From contig OZ257155.1 in the NCBI GenBank assembly GCA_965279355.1, positions 1,426,001 to 1,490,000 of the forward strand: a stretch of DNA of 64,000 nt, in the 5' to 3' direction. A program made the position numbers and the translations under genes. The stretch's first letter is position 1, and every line of letters begins with the position of its first letter. Positions 26,854 through 35,869 of this stretch are shown here, piece by piece. The notes under the pieces were generated by a model. That model was not told the DNA's origin. It did no database searches and was given only the letters and a program-made list of their open reading frames with translations. The stretch comes from G965279355 sp965279355 (lineage in GTDB: Bacteria > Pseudomonadota > Alphaproteobacteria > CACIAM-22H2).

Positions 26854-27843
26854 TTAGTCCGCAGGAAACGGATCGGGATTGCCCTTCGGATCGAAGCCGA
26901 AGAATTCCCAGGTCGCCAGCATATGCGGCGGCAGATCGGCCTTCACCTTGAGAATTCCCTTGCCCGAGGGATGCGGCAGCACGATGGCGCGGGCATGCAG
27001 ATGCAGCTTGCGCGAGATGCTGCCGGTCAGCATCGCCGCCTGCCCGCCATACTTGCCGTCGCCGACGATCGGCGTACCCAATCCTTCGGCGGCGTGAACG
27101 CGCAATTGGTGCGTGCGCCCGGTCAGCGGCCACATCAGCAGCCACGACGCGCGCCCGGCGAGCTTGTCCTCTGTCGCATAAAGCGTAACCGCGCGCTGGC
27201 CGTCCTCGTCGTCGCGCGCTACGCGCTCGCCATGCGGCCCGCCATCCTTGGCGAGCGGCATGTCGATCTTGCCCTCCGCCAGCTTCGGCTGGCCGACGAC
27301 CAGCGCCCAATAGAGCTTCCGCGCCGTCTTGCCGCGAAAAATCTCTGCGAGCTTCGCCGCCGCTTTGGCTGTGCGGCCCAGCAGCAGCACGCCCGACGTA
27401 TCACGATCCAGCCGGTGCACCAGACGCGGCCGTTCCTTGGCATCAAAGCGCAGTGCATCCAGCATGCCGTCGAGATGGCGATGCGTGCCCGTCCCGCCCT
27501 GCACTGCCAGACCCGGCGGCTTGTTGAGCGCGATCACATCGGCGTCGCGGTGGATGACCATCGCGCGCACGAATTCCTCATCGTCCTCGGTGACCACCGG
27601 TTTGCGCTTGACCGGCGCACCTTCGGGCAGCGGCGCATCGGCACCGGGCGGCACGCGGACGACCTGTCCCGCCGCCAGCCGGGCATTCGCCTTGACCCGC
27701 TTGCCGTCGACCCGCACCTCGCCCTTGCGCAGCAGCTTCTCCAACCGCCCGTGGCCGAGTGTAGGAAAACGCCGCTTGAACCAGCGGTCGAGCCGCAGTT
27801 CCGCCTCGTCCTCCGTCACCGTTAATGTCTGAACGCCGCTCAT
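26854..27843 (-). CDS. rluC: RluC-type 23S rRNA pseudouridine synthase
   Basis: The 329-residue protein has an N-terminal S4 RNA-binding domain (residues about 15-65, RLDRWFKRRFPTLGHGRLEK) and a RluA/RluC catalytic domain with LVHRLDRDTSGVLLL, in which D146 is the catalytic aspartate. YWALVVGQP and GRTHQLRVHAAEGLGTPIVG complete the family pattern. RluC modifies three uridines of 23S rRNA. The ATG overlaps the DUF429 gene stop by 4 bases. Confidence 0.94.
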   Translation of the reverse strand: MSGVQTLTVTEDEAELRLDRWFKRRFPTLGHGRLEKLLRKGEVRVDGKRVKANARLAAGQVVRVPPGADAPLPEGAPVKRKPVVTEDDEEFVRAMVIHRDADVIALNKPPGLAVQGGTGTHRHLDGMLDALRFDAKERPRLVHRLDRDTSGVLLLGRTAKAAAKLAEIFRGKTARKLYWALVVGQPKLAEGKIDMPLAKDGGPHGERVARDDEDGQRAVTLYATEDKLAGRASWLLMWPLTGRTHQLRVHAAEGLGTPIVGDGKYGGQAAMLTGSISRKLHLHARAIVLPHPSGKGILKVKADLPPHMLATWEFFGFDPKGNPDPFPAD

Positions 27844-28712
27844 GCTGCTTGCTGCTCGCTGGAAACAGGAAAAGGAACGCCGCAGATCCAGCCTTCACGG
27901 TGGATGCGGGCGTTGCCGGGAAGTGTCGGCCGCCAGCCGTCCGCCACAAGCCGCCGCAGACCGGCGGCCGAGATCAGGGCATCGGTCTCGTGATCGCTGA
28001 GTGTCTTATAGCTGACCGACCGTGACTTGAAGTGCTTCAGCGCCCGGTTTAGCTCGCTGGCTGTCCGCAGCTTGGCCAGACTACCGGCCGCCTGCTTGCG
28101 GAACAGTGTCGGATAGATCTCCGCCAGCACCGAATATGACGCCGGCTCGCATGGCCAGACCGAAACCCGGCCTTCGTTCTGAGTGCGAACCTGCCGCAGC
28201 ACACGAATGCCAGTGAGCGAAGCCTTGCCGACCTGCTTGGCGCCGACGAGTTTGAACACTGTTTCCGGTCGCGTACCGGTCGCCGCAACGCAGGCGGTTT
28301 CGCTCAGTCTCTGAAGCGGTACCCAATCCCGGGGTTGCTTGCCTCTGCTCCAGTACAAATTTGCAAAACGTGGGTCGGCGACGATACCCGCGCAACCGAA
28401 ATCCGCATCGGCAAACCCGGCCTCGTCGATCAGATCCCACAGCGCCAGCACATCGCGCGCGGCCCCTACGGGATAGCCCTGCGTCTCGCTGAACGGCATC
28501 GAAAATGAGAAATCGAACCCGATCAGCAGGCGCTGCTCTTTCGCCAGCTCCCCATGCAACCATTCGGCAATCTCGGTGCGGGTCCAGCGCCTACCGGAGG
28601 GACGCACCAGACGCGGTGCCCCCTGCCCGATCTCCGCCCGCGCCACCGCGATGCCGTCATAGGCGCCGCCAGCGCCCGACCAGTCGATGGCAATGAACGC
28701 GTCAAAGCTCAT
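27840..28712 (-). CDS. DUF429-type protein of unknown function
   Basis: The protein (290 aa) begins FIAIDWSGAGGAYDGIAVA, the aspartate-containing first strand of a ribonuclease-H-like fold seen in DUF429 proteins, and continues with LLIGFDFSFSMPFSE and a C-terminal SDHETDALISAAGLRRL, where the acidic residues would complete a metal site. DUF429 members are putative nucleases without a proven reaction. It overlaps rarA and rluC by 4 bases on each side, so it is clearly translated in this operon. The placement between a replication-repair ATPase and an rRNA modifier is compatible with a nucleic-acid role, which is inference. Confidence 0.75.
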   Translation of the reverse strand: MSFDAFIAIDWSGAGGAYDGIAVARAEIGQGAPRLVRPSGRRWTRTEIAEWLHGELAKEQRLLIGFDFSFSMPFSETQGYPVGAARDVLALWDLIDEAGFADADFGCAGIVADPRFANLYWSRGKQPRDWVPLQRLSETACVAATGTRPETVFKLVGAKQVGKASLTGIRVLRQVRTQNEGRVSVWPCEPASYSVLAEIYPTLFRKQAAGSLAKLRTASELNRALKHFKSRSVSYKTLSDHETDALISAAGLRRLVADGWRPTLPGNARIHREGWICGVPFPVSSEQQAA

Positions 28713-30046
28713 TCGCTGCCGCCCTGCTTCTGCTCGCGCAGCTTGGCCCAGTATTCCAGCCGCTTGCCGATGTCGCGCTCGAAGCCGCGTTCGACCGGTT
28801 TGTAGAACTGCTCGCGCGGCATGTCGTCGGGGAAATAGTTCTGGCCCGAGAAGCCGTCCTCGGTGTCGTGGTCGTAGGCGTAGCCTTTGCCGTAGCCGAG
28901 GTTCTTCATCAGCTTGGTCGGCGCATTCAGGATGTGCTTGGGCGGCATCAGCGAACCGGTCTGCCCGGCCGCCAGCTTCGAGGCTTTGTAGGCTTTGTAG
29001 GCGGCATTCGATTTCGGCGCGGTCCCGAGATAGATCACGGCCTGCGCCAGCGCCAGTTCGCCTTCCGGCGATCCCAGGAAATCGTACGTGTCCTTGGCCG
29101 CCAGCGCCTGCACCACCGCCTGCGGATCGGCGAGACCGACATCCTCGACGGCAAAGCGCACAAGACGGCGGGCAATGAAGAGCGGGTCCTCGCCGCCGGC
29201 CAGCATGCGCGCCAGCCAGTAGAGCGCCGCATCGGTGTCGGAGCCGCGCAGCGATTTATGCAGCGCGCTGATCAGGTTGTAGTGGCCTTCCTGGCCCTTG
29301 TCGTAGAGCGGCGCCCGTTTCTGCACGGCTGCTGCGAGCGCCGCCGTATCGAGAATTCGGTCCCGCGGAAGCTGCAGCAGGTCCTCGGCAAGATTGAGCT
29401 GGTAGCGGCCGTCGCCGTCGGCCATCGCCATCAATGCCTGCCGTGCTTCGGGATCGAGCGGTAGTTTGTGCCCGACCGTCTCTTCGGCGCGATCGAGCAG
29501 CAGATTAAGCGCTGCCTCGTCGAGCCGTTTCAGAACCAGCACCTGACAACGCGACAGGAGCGCGCCGTTGATCTCGAAAGACGGGTTCTCTGTCGTGGCG
29601 CCGATCAGGGTCACGGTCCCGTCCTCGACGAACGGCAGAAAGCCGTCCTGCTGCGCCCGGTTGAAGCGATGGATCTCGTCGACGAACAGCAAGGTGCCGC
29701 GCCCGGCCGCGCGGCGGTTGCGCGCCGCGGCAAAGGCCTCACGCAGATCGGCGACACCGGAGAACACAGCCGAGAGCTGGACGAATTCGAGATCGACGGC
29801 CTCGGCGAGAAGCCGCGCGATGGTCGTCTTGCCGCAGCCGGGCGGACCCCACAGGATGACCGAGGCCAAATGACCGGCCCGCACCATGCGCGCCAGTGGG
29901 CCATCGCCCTTCAGCAGATGATCCTGCCCCACAACATCGTCAAGCTTGGCCGGGCGTAAGCGGTCGGCCAGGGGCCGCGGCGCCGCCTTCTCGAACAGCC
30001 CGGCCGTTGCTGCCCCCGCCTTGCGCGATGCGGGCTTTGCACTCAT
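28709..30046 (-). CDS. rarA: Replication-associated recombination protein RarA (MgsA)
   Basis: From the ATG at 30046 (445 aa) the protein shows PLADRLRPAKLDDVVGQDHL, Walker A GPPGCGKT (residues 67-74), Walker B LLFVDEIHRF, and the C-terminal tetramerisation domain ending in GFERDIGKRLEYWAKLR. RarA acts at stalled replication forks and resembles clamp-loader ATPases. The start is fixed by the ATGA overlap with the protease gene; the frame is open for another 18 codons upstream but these overlap the protease coding sequence. Confidence 0.95.
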   Translation of the reverse strand: MSAKPASRKAGAATAGLFEKAAPRPLADRLRPAKLDDVVGQDHLLKGDGPLARMVRAGHLASVILWGPPGCGKTTIARLLAEAVDLEFVQLSAVFSGVADLREAFAAARNRRAAGRGTLLFVDEIHRFNRAQQDGFLPFVEDGTVTLIGATTENPSFEINGALLSRCQVLVLKRLDEAALNLLLDRAEETVGHKLPLDPEARQALMAMADGDGRYQLNLAEDLLQLPRDRILDTAALAAAVQKRAPLYDKGQEGHYNLISALHKSLRGSDTDAALYWLARMLAGGEDPLFIARRLVRFAVEDVGLADPQAVVQALAAKDTYDFLGSPEGELALAQAVIYLGTAPKSNAAYKAYKASKLAAGQTGSLMPPKHILNAPTKLMKNLGYGKGYAYDHDTEDGFSGQNYFPDDMPREQFYKPVERGFERDIGKRLEYWAKLREQKQGGSE

Positions 30047-31467
30047 CCGCCCACGACCAGATTGATAACGCGGTCGCCGCGACGAACGGCCATGCGCCAC
30101 GGCAACGCCGGTGTGGCGACGATGCGGCGCAGTTCTTCGACCGACCTGATCTCGCGATCGTTGATCTTCATCACCATGTCGCCCGGCGCCAGCCGGATGA
30201 GCTGGGCCGGACTGCCGCGGCGGACTTCCATGATCACCACGCCGCGCGGCGGTAATTCGGCAGCACCCAGTTCTTCAATCAGCGCGGGCGAGAGATTGGC
30301 AACGGTCGCGCCGGCCAGCGGATGATTGCCGCGCAACGGGGTCAGATCACGAGCCGGTGTCTCCGGCGGCGCGACCAGACCGATCTCAATCGGCTGCTCG
30401 CGATTATTGCGCCACGCCGTCAGCTGTACGGTCGTACCGATCGGGTTTGTCGCGATCCGGAAGCGCAGCGCCTCCCCGTCACCGACATCGCGACCCTCAA
30501 CTTTGAGGATCACATCGCCGCGCTTGAGGCCGGCGCGTTCGGCCGGGCCGCCGGGATAGACCTCGGTCAGGACCACACCACCTGGACGCGGCAGACCGAC
30601 GGATGCCGCGACATCCGACGTCACGGTCTGGCCAGTCGCGCCAAACCACGGACGCACGATCTTGCCGCCGCGCCCGATATCGGTGATGACAGTCTTCACC
30701 ATGTTGGATGGAATGGCGAAGCCGATGCCGATGGAGCCGCCGCCGTCGCGGGCGAAGATCGCCGTGTTGATGCCGACCAGCTTGCCGTCCATCGACACCA
30801 GCGCGCCGCCTGAGTTGCCGGGATTGATCGCCGCATCGGTCTGGATGAAGAAGCGGTAGTCGCTGATGCCGACCATGGTCCGCGCAACGGCAGAAACGAT
30901 ACCGCTGGTCACAGTCTGGCCGACACCGAAAGGATTACCGATCGCAAGAACAAGGTCGCCGACATCGACATCGTCGGAATCGCGCAGCTCCAGCGACGGG
31001 AGGCGTTCGACACCGGGATCGATGCGCAGTACCGCAAGATCGGTCCGCTCATCCGTGCGCTGAACGCTCGCCTCGTATTCGCGGCGGTCGGCAAGGACGA
31101 CCGTGATCTCATCCGCGCCGCGGATGACATGATTGCTGGTGATGATGATGCCGCTGGGATCGACGATAACGCCTGAGCCCAGCGAGTTCTGCACGCTGCC
31201 GCCGGAATTGCCACCGAACTGATCACCGAAGAAACGCCGGAAGAACGGGTCGTTGGCAAGTGGCGACGGGGCAGCCCGGACCTGACGCTTGGTGTAAATG
31301 TTGACCACGGCCGGCGCAGTTTTTTTGACCAGCGGCGCAAAGGACAGATACAGATCCGTCTGAGCCTGCGGCACCACGCGGCTCTGGGCCCATGCCGGAG
31401 TCGCCTGCAGCGCCACAGCCAGCGCCGCGAGGGCGCTCATAAATACGCGCATCACCTTGAACCGCAT
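30043..31467 (-). CDS. degQ: Do-like periplasmic serine protease (DegP/DegQ/HtrA)
   Basis: From the ATG at 31467 the product is 474 aa, normal for Do proteases. A signal peptide ends near AWA-Q (residue 28). The trypsin-like domain has H113 (SNHVIRG), D143 (RTDLAVLRID) and S219 (NPGNSGGAL). Two PDZ domains follow (GGVVLTEVYPGGPAERAGLK and GVVIMEVRRGSPAQLIRLAP). It degrades or refolds damaged envelope proteins. The frame is open for 150 codons further upstream into the neighbouring gene, but that part has no signal peptide or family similarity; an ATG at 31452 is a second possible start. It is the first gene of the nine-gene minus-strand cluster. Confidence 0.93.
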   Translation of the reverse strand: MRFKVMRVFMSALAALAVALQATPAWAQSRVVPQAQTDLYLSFAPLVKKTAPAVVNIYTKRQVRAAPSPLANDPFFRRFFGDQFGGNSGGSVQNSLGSGVIVDPSGIIITSNHVIRGADEITVVLADRREYEASVQRTDERTDLAVLRIDPGVERLPSLELRDSDDVDVGDLVLAIGNPFGVGQTVTSGIVSAVARTMVGISDYRFFIQTDAAINPGNSGGALVSMDGKLVGINTAIFARDGGGSIGIGFAIPSNMVKTVITDIGRGGKIVRPWFGATGQTVTSDVAASVGLPRPGGVVLTEVYPGGPAERAGLKRGDVILKVEGRDVGDGEALRFRIATNPIGTTVQLTAWRNNREQPIEIGLVAPPETPARDLTPLRGNHPLAGATVANLSPALIEELGAAELPPRGVVIMEVRRGSPAQLIRLAPGDMVMKINDREIRSVEELRRIVATPALPWRMAVRRGDRVINLVVGG

Positions 31468-31544
31468 CAGGAATCCCGTCACGAAGTCGCCGTGGCGGCA
31501 GTTTAGCATTGCCGCAGCGAAAGCACGCGGGGACTTGCGCGGCG

Positions 31545-34148
31545 TCAGGCCGGGCGAAGGCTCGGCTGTGCGGCAGGGGCGGATGCGGTGCGCCGCGGCG
31601 GCAAGGCTGCCATCAGAGCAAGCCCGACCGCCAGAAACGGCGGGACGGACTGTAGAAGCAGCGCCACGACCCACAACGCCATTGCCGGGGCGGAGGGCTG
31701 GAACCAGAGGGTCGTCGCCGCCGCCGCCAAGAGGGCACCGGCCAGCAGCACTTCCAGCCACACCGAGCGCAGCGCCGGCAGGAAGGGAGACCGGCCGACG
31801 GCCTTCGGGGTGCGGCGGAACGGCGCCCCGGGCACCAGCAAGCCGTGCAACACGGCAAGGCCGATGGTCGGCGCCAGCGCGACACCGGCGACAGCCGCCC
31901 GCAGGGAGTCCCCCAGGCCGCACGGCACGCGAATCCGGTGCGCGGCGAAGGACAGCGAAACCCGCGCTAGGAACGCCGTCAGGGCGGGCAAAACAAGGAT
32001 CGGGTCCGGCAGTTCGATGAATTCAGGGAACAGCAGCGACGCTGAGGTCCACACCGCCGAGAGGAAGGCGAAGGAGAACCCGATCGCATCCCCCATCCAC
32101 GGCAGCCAGCCGGCCGCATAGCGCAGACGCTGCGCGGGGGTCAGGCCGGAGCCCGGCAGGAACCGGCGCCACTGGCGCCGCAGCACCTGCATGCCGCCAT
32201 AGGCCCAGCGATGGCGCTGCTTGGCATAAGCTGCCCAGTCATCGGGCAGCAGGCCGCGGCCCAGCGTGTCGCGGATATAGGCCGACGACCAGCCGGCGCC
32301 ATGCACGCGTAGACCAAGTTCGGCATCCTCGGTGATGCACCATTCGCCCCAGCCGCCAACCGCTTCCAGGGCGGTGCGGCGGATCAGCGCCATCGTGCCA
32401 TGCTGGATGATCGCGTCGTCGAGGTCGCGCTGCACCATGCCGATATGGAAAAAGCCGGCATATTCCCAGCCGATCATCTTCTTGAACGGCGTCGTTTCGA
32501 TGTCGCGGTGATCCTGCGGCGCCTGCACGAAGCCGATCTTCGGATCGTCGAACTGCGCCATGGCGCGCGCGATCCAGTCCGGCTCCACGATGTAATCAGC
32601 ATCGAGGATACCGATCGCCACCGCATCAGGGCGCGTCTCGCGCAATGCAAGGTTCAGCGCACCGGCCTTGAAACCTTTGAGCCCCTCGACATGGATGAAG
32701 CGAAAGCGCGTCTGATTGATGCCCTCATTGAGACGACGGCACTCATGTTCGACCGGTTGCCACAGAGCCGGATCGGACGTGTTGTTGTCGACCACGATCA
32801 CCTCGTAGTCGCACCAATCGAGAGCCGCCAGGGACCGCAGCGTCTCGATCACGACGGCGGGCGGCTCGGCGTGAATCGGCAGATGGATCGAGACCGGCCC
32901 TTTGGCCGCGGGATCGCCGGCGCGGCGGCGCGGCTTGCGGTCGAACACGCTCGACATCTCGGTGATGTCAGCCGCTAGCACCATAACAAGGACAAGCAGC
33001 AGCGCCATCAGCAGGCCCCAGGCGACGGCTCCCGGCAAGGTGAAGTAACGCGCGACCGTCACATCGAGCAGCCAGACGACAAAACTCGCTGCGGCGAACG
33101 AGGCGGACGCCTGCAGGGCCGTGCCCCAGCCGCGATGCGGCGAACGACGCGCCAGCCAAGCGAGCACGAGGCACCCGCCGATGGCGGCGAACGCGGCAAG
33201 CCACGGCCAGTGCGGACGGTCCTGGATCGGCCCAGACAGCGGAAACTTCAGGACGCGATTGGCATCGAACATGCCCCAATACGGGCCGACACTGCCTTCG
33301 ATCGTGTACTTCCAGGGACCATCGAACGCTTCCATGGCGAAGGTCTCGATGCCCATCTTCGCCGCCGCGTCGAAGACGCGGCGCAGGAATTGACCCTCGG
33401 TGGCGACACCGGGTGTCAGGTTCCAGCGGGCGCGGCCGTCGCTCGGCCAGCCGACCTCGGCGATGACGATGCGCTTCTTCGGAAAGGCCTTTTGAACCAG
33501 CGCGATCTTTTCCAGCGTGTAGTCGAACGCCTGGGCCGAGGTCGTTTCTTCCCAATAGGGCAGAATATGCAGCGCGATAAAGTCAGTGTGCTTCGCGAGT
33601 TCCGGGTGCTCCATCCACACCGACCACGGCTCGGCGGTCGACACCGGCTTCTTCGTCTTGCGGCGGACTTCCTGGAGATAAGGAACGAGCTGGGGAACTG
33701 TCAGATCGCCGCGTAGCAGCGCTTCGTTTCCGACAAGGATGCCGGTGACGTTGGCGCCACGCGCAACGGGAACACCGGACTCGATTTCGCTCCGCGACTT
33801 ATCTTTATCGCCATCCACCCAGATGCCCTGCAGCACCTTCAATCCGTGTTTCGAGGCGAGTTGGGGGATCTCCGCGAGATTCCCCGTGCTGCTGTAGGTG
33901 CGGACGGCACGCATGTGCTGCGCCAGGAGTTCGAGATCGGCGTCAATCTCGTCGACCGTCGGTTGCGCGCCGGTCGGGCTCTGATCGCCGCGATACGGCT
34001 GATAGGCCGCACCATGCACGCGGCCGACAACGTCGGGCGCTTCGATTTTCGGATTGAAGACGGACCACGACCCGAAGGTGGTGGCGGCGAGAACGGCGGC
34101 GAGGACCCAGAAGCGTCCGCGTGCGGTAGGGATGTTCGGTTTTGTCAC
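31545..34148 (-). CDS. GH17-GT2 fusion, probable beta-glucan synthase (NdvB-like)
   Basis: A membrane anchor near the N-terminus is followed by a glycoside hydrolase family 17-like domain (RVHGAAYQPYRGDQ, the acid/base glutamate in GILVGNEALLRGD, and the nucleophile glutamate in IVIAEVGWPSDGR). Membrane segments and a family 2 glycosyltransferase follow (VIVVDNNTSD, GILDADYIV, TEDAELG, and the QRHRW membrane-synthase motif), then further membrane segments. This layout is known from proteins that make cyclic or branched beta-1,3-glucans. The GTG at 34148 (867 aa) is chosen because further upstream extension would read through the rplQ terminator; GGGAG is very close to it, so the start is not certain. 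Confidence 0.85.
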   Translation of the reverse strand: MTKPNIPTARGRFWVLAAVLAATTFGSWSVFNPKIEAPDVVGRVHGAAYQPYRGDQSPTGAQPTVDEIDADLELLAQHMRAVRTYSSTGNLAEIPQLASKHGLKVLQGIWVDGDKDKSRSEIESGVPVARGANVTGILVGNEALLRGDLTVPQLVPYLQEVRRKTKKPVSTAEPWSVWMEHPELAKHTDFIALHILPYWEETTSAQAFDYTLEKIALVQKAFPKKRIVIAEVGWPSDGRARWNLTPGVATEGQFLRRVFDAAAKMGIETFAMEAFDGPWKYTIEGSVGPYWGMFDANRVLKFPLSGPIQDRPHWPWLAAFAAIGGCLVLAWLARRSPHRGWGTALQASASFAAASFVVWLLDVTVARYFTLPGAVAWGLLMALLLVLVMVLAADITEMSSVFDRKPRRRAGDPAAKGPVSIHLPIHAEPPAVVIETLRSLAALDWCDYEVIVVDNNTSDPALWQPVEHECRRLNEGINQTRFRFIHVEGLKGFKAGALNLALRETRPDAVAIGILDADYIVEPDWIARAMAQFDDPKIGFVQAPQDHRDIETTPFKKMIGWEYAGFFHIGMVQRDLDDAIIQHGTMALIRRTALEAVGGWGEWCITEDAELGLRVHGAGWSSAYIRDTLGRGLLPDDWAAYAKQRHRWAYGGMQVLRRQWRRFLPGSGLTPAQRLRYAAGWLPWMGDAIGFSFAFLSAVWTSASLLFPEFIELPDPILVLPALTAFLARVSLSFAAHRIRVPCGLGDSLRAAVAGVALAPTIGLAVLHGLLVPGAPFRRTPKAVGRSPFLPALRSVWLEVLLAGALLAAAATTLWFQPSAPAMALWVVALLLQSVPPFLAVGLALMAALPPRRTASAPAAQPSLRPA

Positions 34149-34215
34149 GGCTCCCAACAACGGGCCATCCGCGCCGACATTCCCGTTCGCCCCGGTCTCC
34201 TGGCAGACGAACGCC

Positions 34216-34251
34216 AAAACAAAAAAAGGGCAGCCCGAAGGCTGCCCTTTT
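34216..34251 (-). terminator. Rho-independent terminator after rplQ
   Basis: On the minus strand AAAAGGGCAGCC pairs perfectly with GGCTGCCCTTTT (34224-34235 with 34240-34251) around a UUCG tetraloop closed by C-G, followed by a T-rich tract. It lies 21 bases after the rplQ stop and closes the ribosomal block. Confidence 0.96.
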
Positions 34252-34272
34252 GATTGGTCGATGACGGTCCGG

Positions 34273-34719
34273 TTATGCCGGAGCGGCGGCGCTTTCGGCT
34301 TCCGAAGAGGCCTTCTGGGCGGCTTCGTGGCGCGCCTTGTCCTCCGCACCCTTGGCGGCGGGATCGCGGTCGACGAGTTCGATCAGCGCCATCGCTGCGG
34401 TATCACCGTAACGGAAGCCGGCCTTCATGATGCGGCAATAGCCGCCCGGGCGGCCCTTGTAGCGCTCGGCGATCGGCCCGAAGAGCTTCTGGGTCACCTT
34501 CACGTCGCGCAGGACCGCGAGGGCCAGACGACGATTGGCGAGCCCGCCCTTTTTGGCGAGGGTGATGAGCTTCTCGACCACCGGCCGCAGCTCCTTCGCC
34601 TTGGGCAGGGTGGTGCTGATCTGCTCGTGCGTGATCAGTGCCACAGCCATGTTGCTGAAGGTTGCCTTGAGATGGCTGCTGGTGCGGCCGAGTTTCCGGC
34701 CCGCGACGCCATGACGCAT
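34273..34719 (-). CDS. rplQ: 50S ribosomal protein L17
   Basis: The product (148 aa) starts MRHGVAGRKLGRTSSHLKA and contains NMAVALITHEQISTTLPKAK and YCRIMKAGFRYGDTAAMA, all L17 hallmarks. The alanine/glutamate-rich tail after residue 125 is a usual alphaproteobacterial extension. L17 is a 23S rRNA-binding protein near the exit tunnel. Last gene of the block, 27 bases after rpoA. Confidence 0.98.
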   Translation of the reverse strand: MRHGVAGRKLGRTSSHLKATFSNMAVALITHEQISTTLPKAKELRPVVEKLITLAKKGGLANRRLALAVLRDVKVTQKLFGPIAERYKGRPGGYCRIMKAGFRYGDTAAMALIELVDRDPAAKGAEDKARHEAAQKASSEAESAAAPA

Positions 34720-34746
34720 AACAAATTACTCCTGTTGAAGGGCCGC

Positions 34747-35778
34747 TTAGTACGGCTCTTCGAGCTTCTTGGCCAGCTCTTCGATGTTCTCAGGCGGCCA
34801 ATTGGGGATCTGCATGCCGAGATGGAGACCCATCTGCGCCAGCACTTCTTTGATCTCGTTGAGCGACTTGCGGCCGAAATTGGGCGTCCGCAGCATCTCG
34901 GCTTCCGTCTTCTGGACGAGGTCGCCGATGTAGATGATGTTGTCGTTCTTGAGGCAGTTCGCGGAGCGGACGGAGAGTTCGAGTTCGTCCACTTTGAGCA
35001 GCAGGTTCTTGTTGAACGGCAGTTCGCCGCGCGGCTCGCCGTCGCCCGGAACGTGGATCGACGGCTCTTCGAAGTTGATGAAGAGCTGCAGCTGATCCTG
35101 GAGGATGCGGGCCGCGAGAGCGACCGCGTCTTCCGGCGTCACGGCGCCGTTGGTCTCGATCCGCATCGACAGCTTGTCGTAGTCGGTGACCTGACCGACC
35201 CGGGTGTTCTCGACCTTGTACGAAACCTTGCGGACCGGCGAGTAGAGAGCATCGACCGGAATGAGGCCGATCGGGGCATCGGCGGCGCGGCTGGTGGCGC
35301 CGGGGATGTAGCCTTTGCCGTTCTCGACGGTCATTTCCATGTTGAGCTTGGCGCCATCATCCAGCGTGCAGATGACGTGCTCGGGATTCATGATCTCAAT
35401 GTCATGACCCGCCTCGATCTGGCCAGCGGTGACTTCACCGGGGCCGGTCGCCTTGAGCTGAATGCGCTTGGGGCCTTCGCCGTGCATGCGCACTGCGATC
35501 GCCTTCACGTTCAGGACGATGTCGGTGACATCTTCACGAACGCCGGGAATCGAGGAGAATTCATGCAGCACGCCGTCCATCTTGATGGACGTGACAGCCG
35601 CGCCCTGCAGCGAGGACAGCAGAACGCGACGCAGCGCGTTGCCGAGCGTCAGGCCGAAGCCGCGCTCCAGCGGCTCCGCGACGATCGTCGCTTCGCGCTT
35701 CGGATCATCGCCGGGCTCCACATCGAGCTTGTCCGGCTTGATGAGCTCTTTCCAATTTTTCTGAAGTACGGGTGTCAC
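34747..35778 (-). CDS. rpoA: RNA polymerase alpha subunit
   Basis: The 343-residue protein has the dimerising N-terminal domain (LERGFGLTLGNALRRVLLSS, the assembly signature, and GVREDVTDIVLNVK) and the C-terminal DNA- and activator-binding domain (ELELSVRSANCLKNDNI, with LRTPNFGRKSLNEIKEVL). Length is slightly above the E. coli protein, as usual in this class. It follows rpsK directly; rpsD, which lies between them in E. coli, is not here. Confidence 0.98.
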   Translation of the reverse strand: MTPVLQKNWKELIKPDKLDVEPGDDPKREATIVAEPLERGFGLTLGNALRRVLLSSLQGAAVTSIKMDGVLHEFSSIPGVREDVTDIVLNVKAIAVRMHGEGPKRIQLKATGPGEVTAGQIEAGHDIEIMNPEHVICTLDDGAKLNMEMTVENGKGYIPGATSRAADAPIGLIPVDALYSPVRKVSYKVENTRVGQVTDYDKLSMRIETNGAVTPEDAVALAARILQDQLQLFINFEEPSIHVPGDGEPRGELPFNKNLLLKVDELELSVRSANCLKNDNIIYIGDLVQKTEAEMLRTPNFGRKSLNEIKEVLAQMGLHLGMQIPNWPPENIEELAKKLEEPY

Positions 35779-35834
35779 CCTCTGTCTTCCTTTCCGCCGG
35801 TCAGCCGCCGATGCAGCGTCCAGCGCCTAAACAA

Positions 35835-35855
35835 GGCCGCGTGAATAACGCGGCC
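35835..35855 (-). other. Hairpin in the rpsK-rpoA spacer
   Basis: GGCCGCG (35835-35841) pairs with CGCGGCC (35849-35855) around 7 bases. On the transcribed strand it is followed by TTGTTTAGG, a weak U-tract. It could be a partial attenuator or processing site that sets the level of rpoA relative to the ribosomal genes. Confidence 0.4.
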
Positions 35856-35869
35856 GGAACAATCGAAAA

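Noticed and set aside
31468..31923. A 150-residue N-terminal extension of the Do-like protease
   Set aside because: It lies within the GH17-GT2 coding sequence in another frame, and the signal peptide begins only at 31467.
34149..34349. Extension of the GH17-GT2 protein upstream of 34148
   Set aside because: The extra 67 codons include the rplQ terminator and part of rplQ, so they are not likely to be translated.
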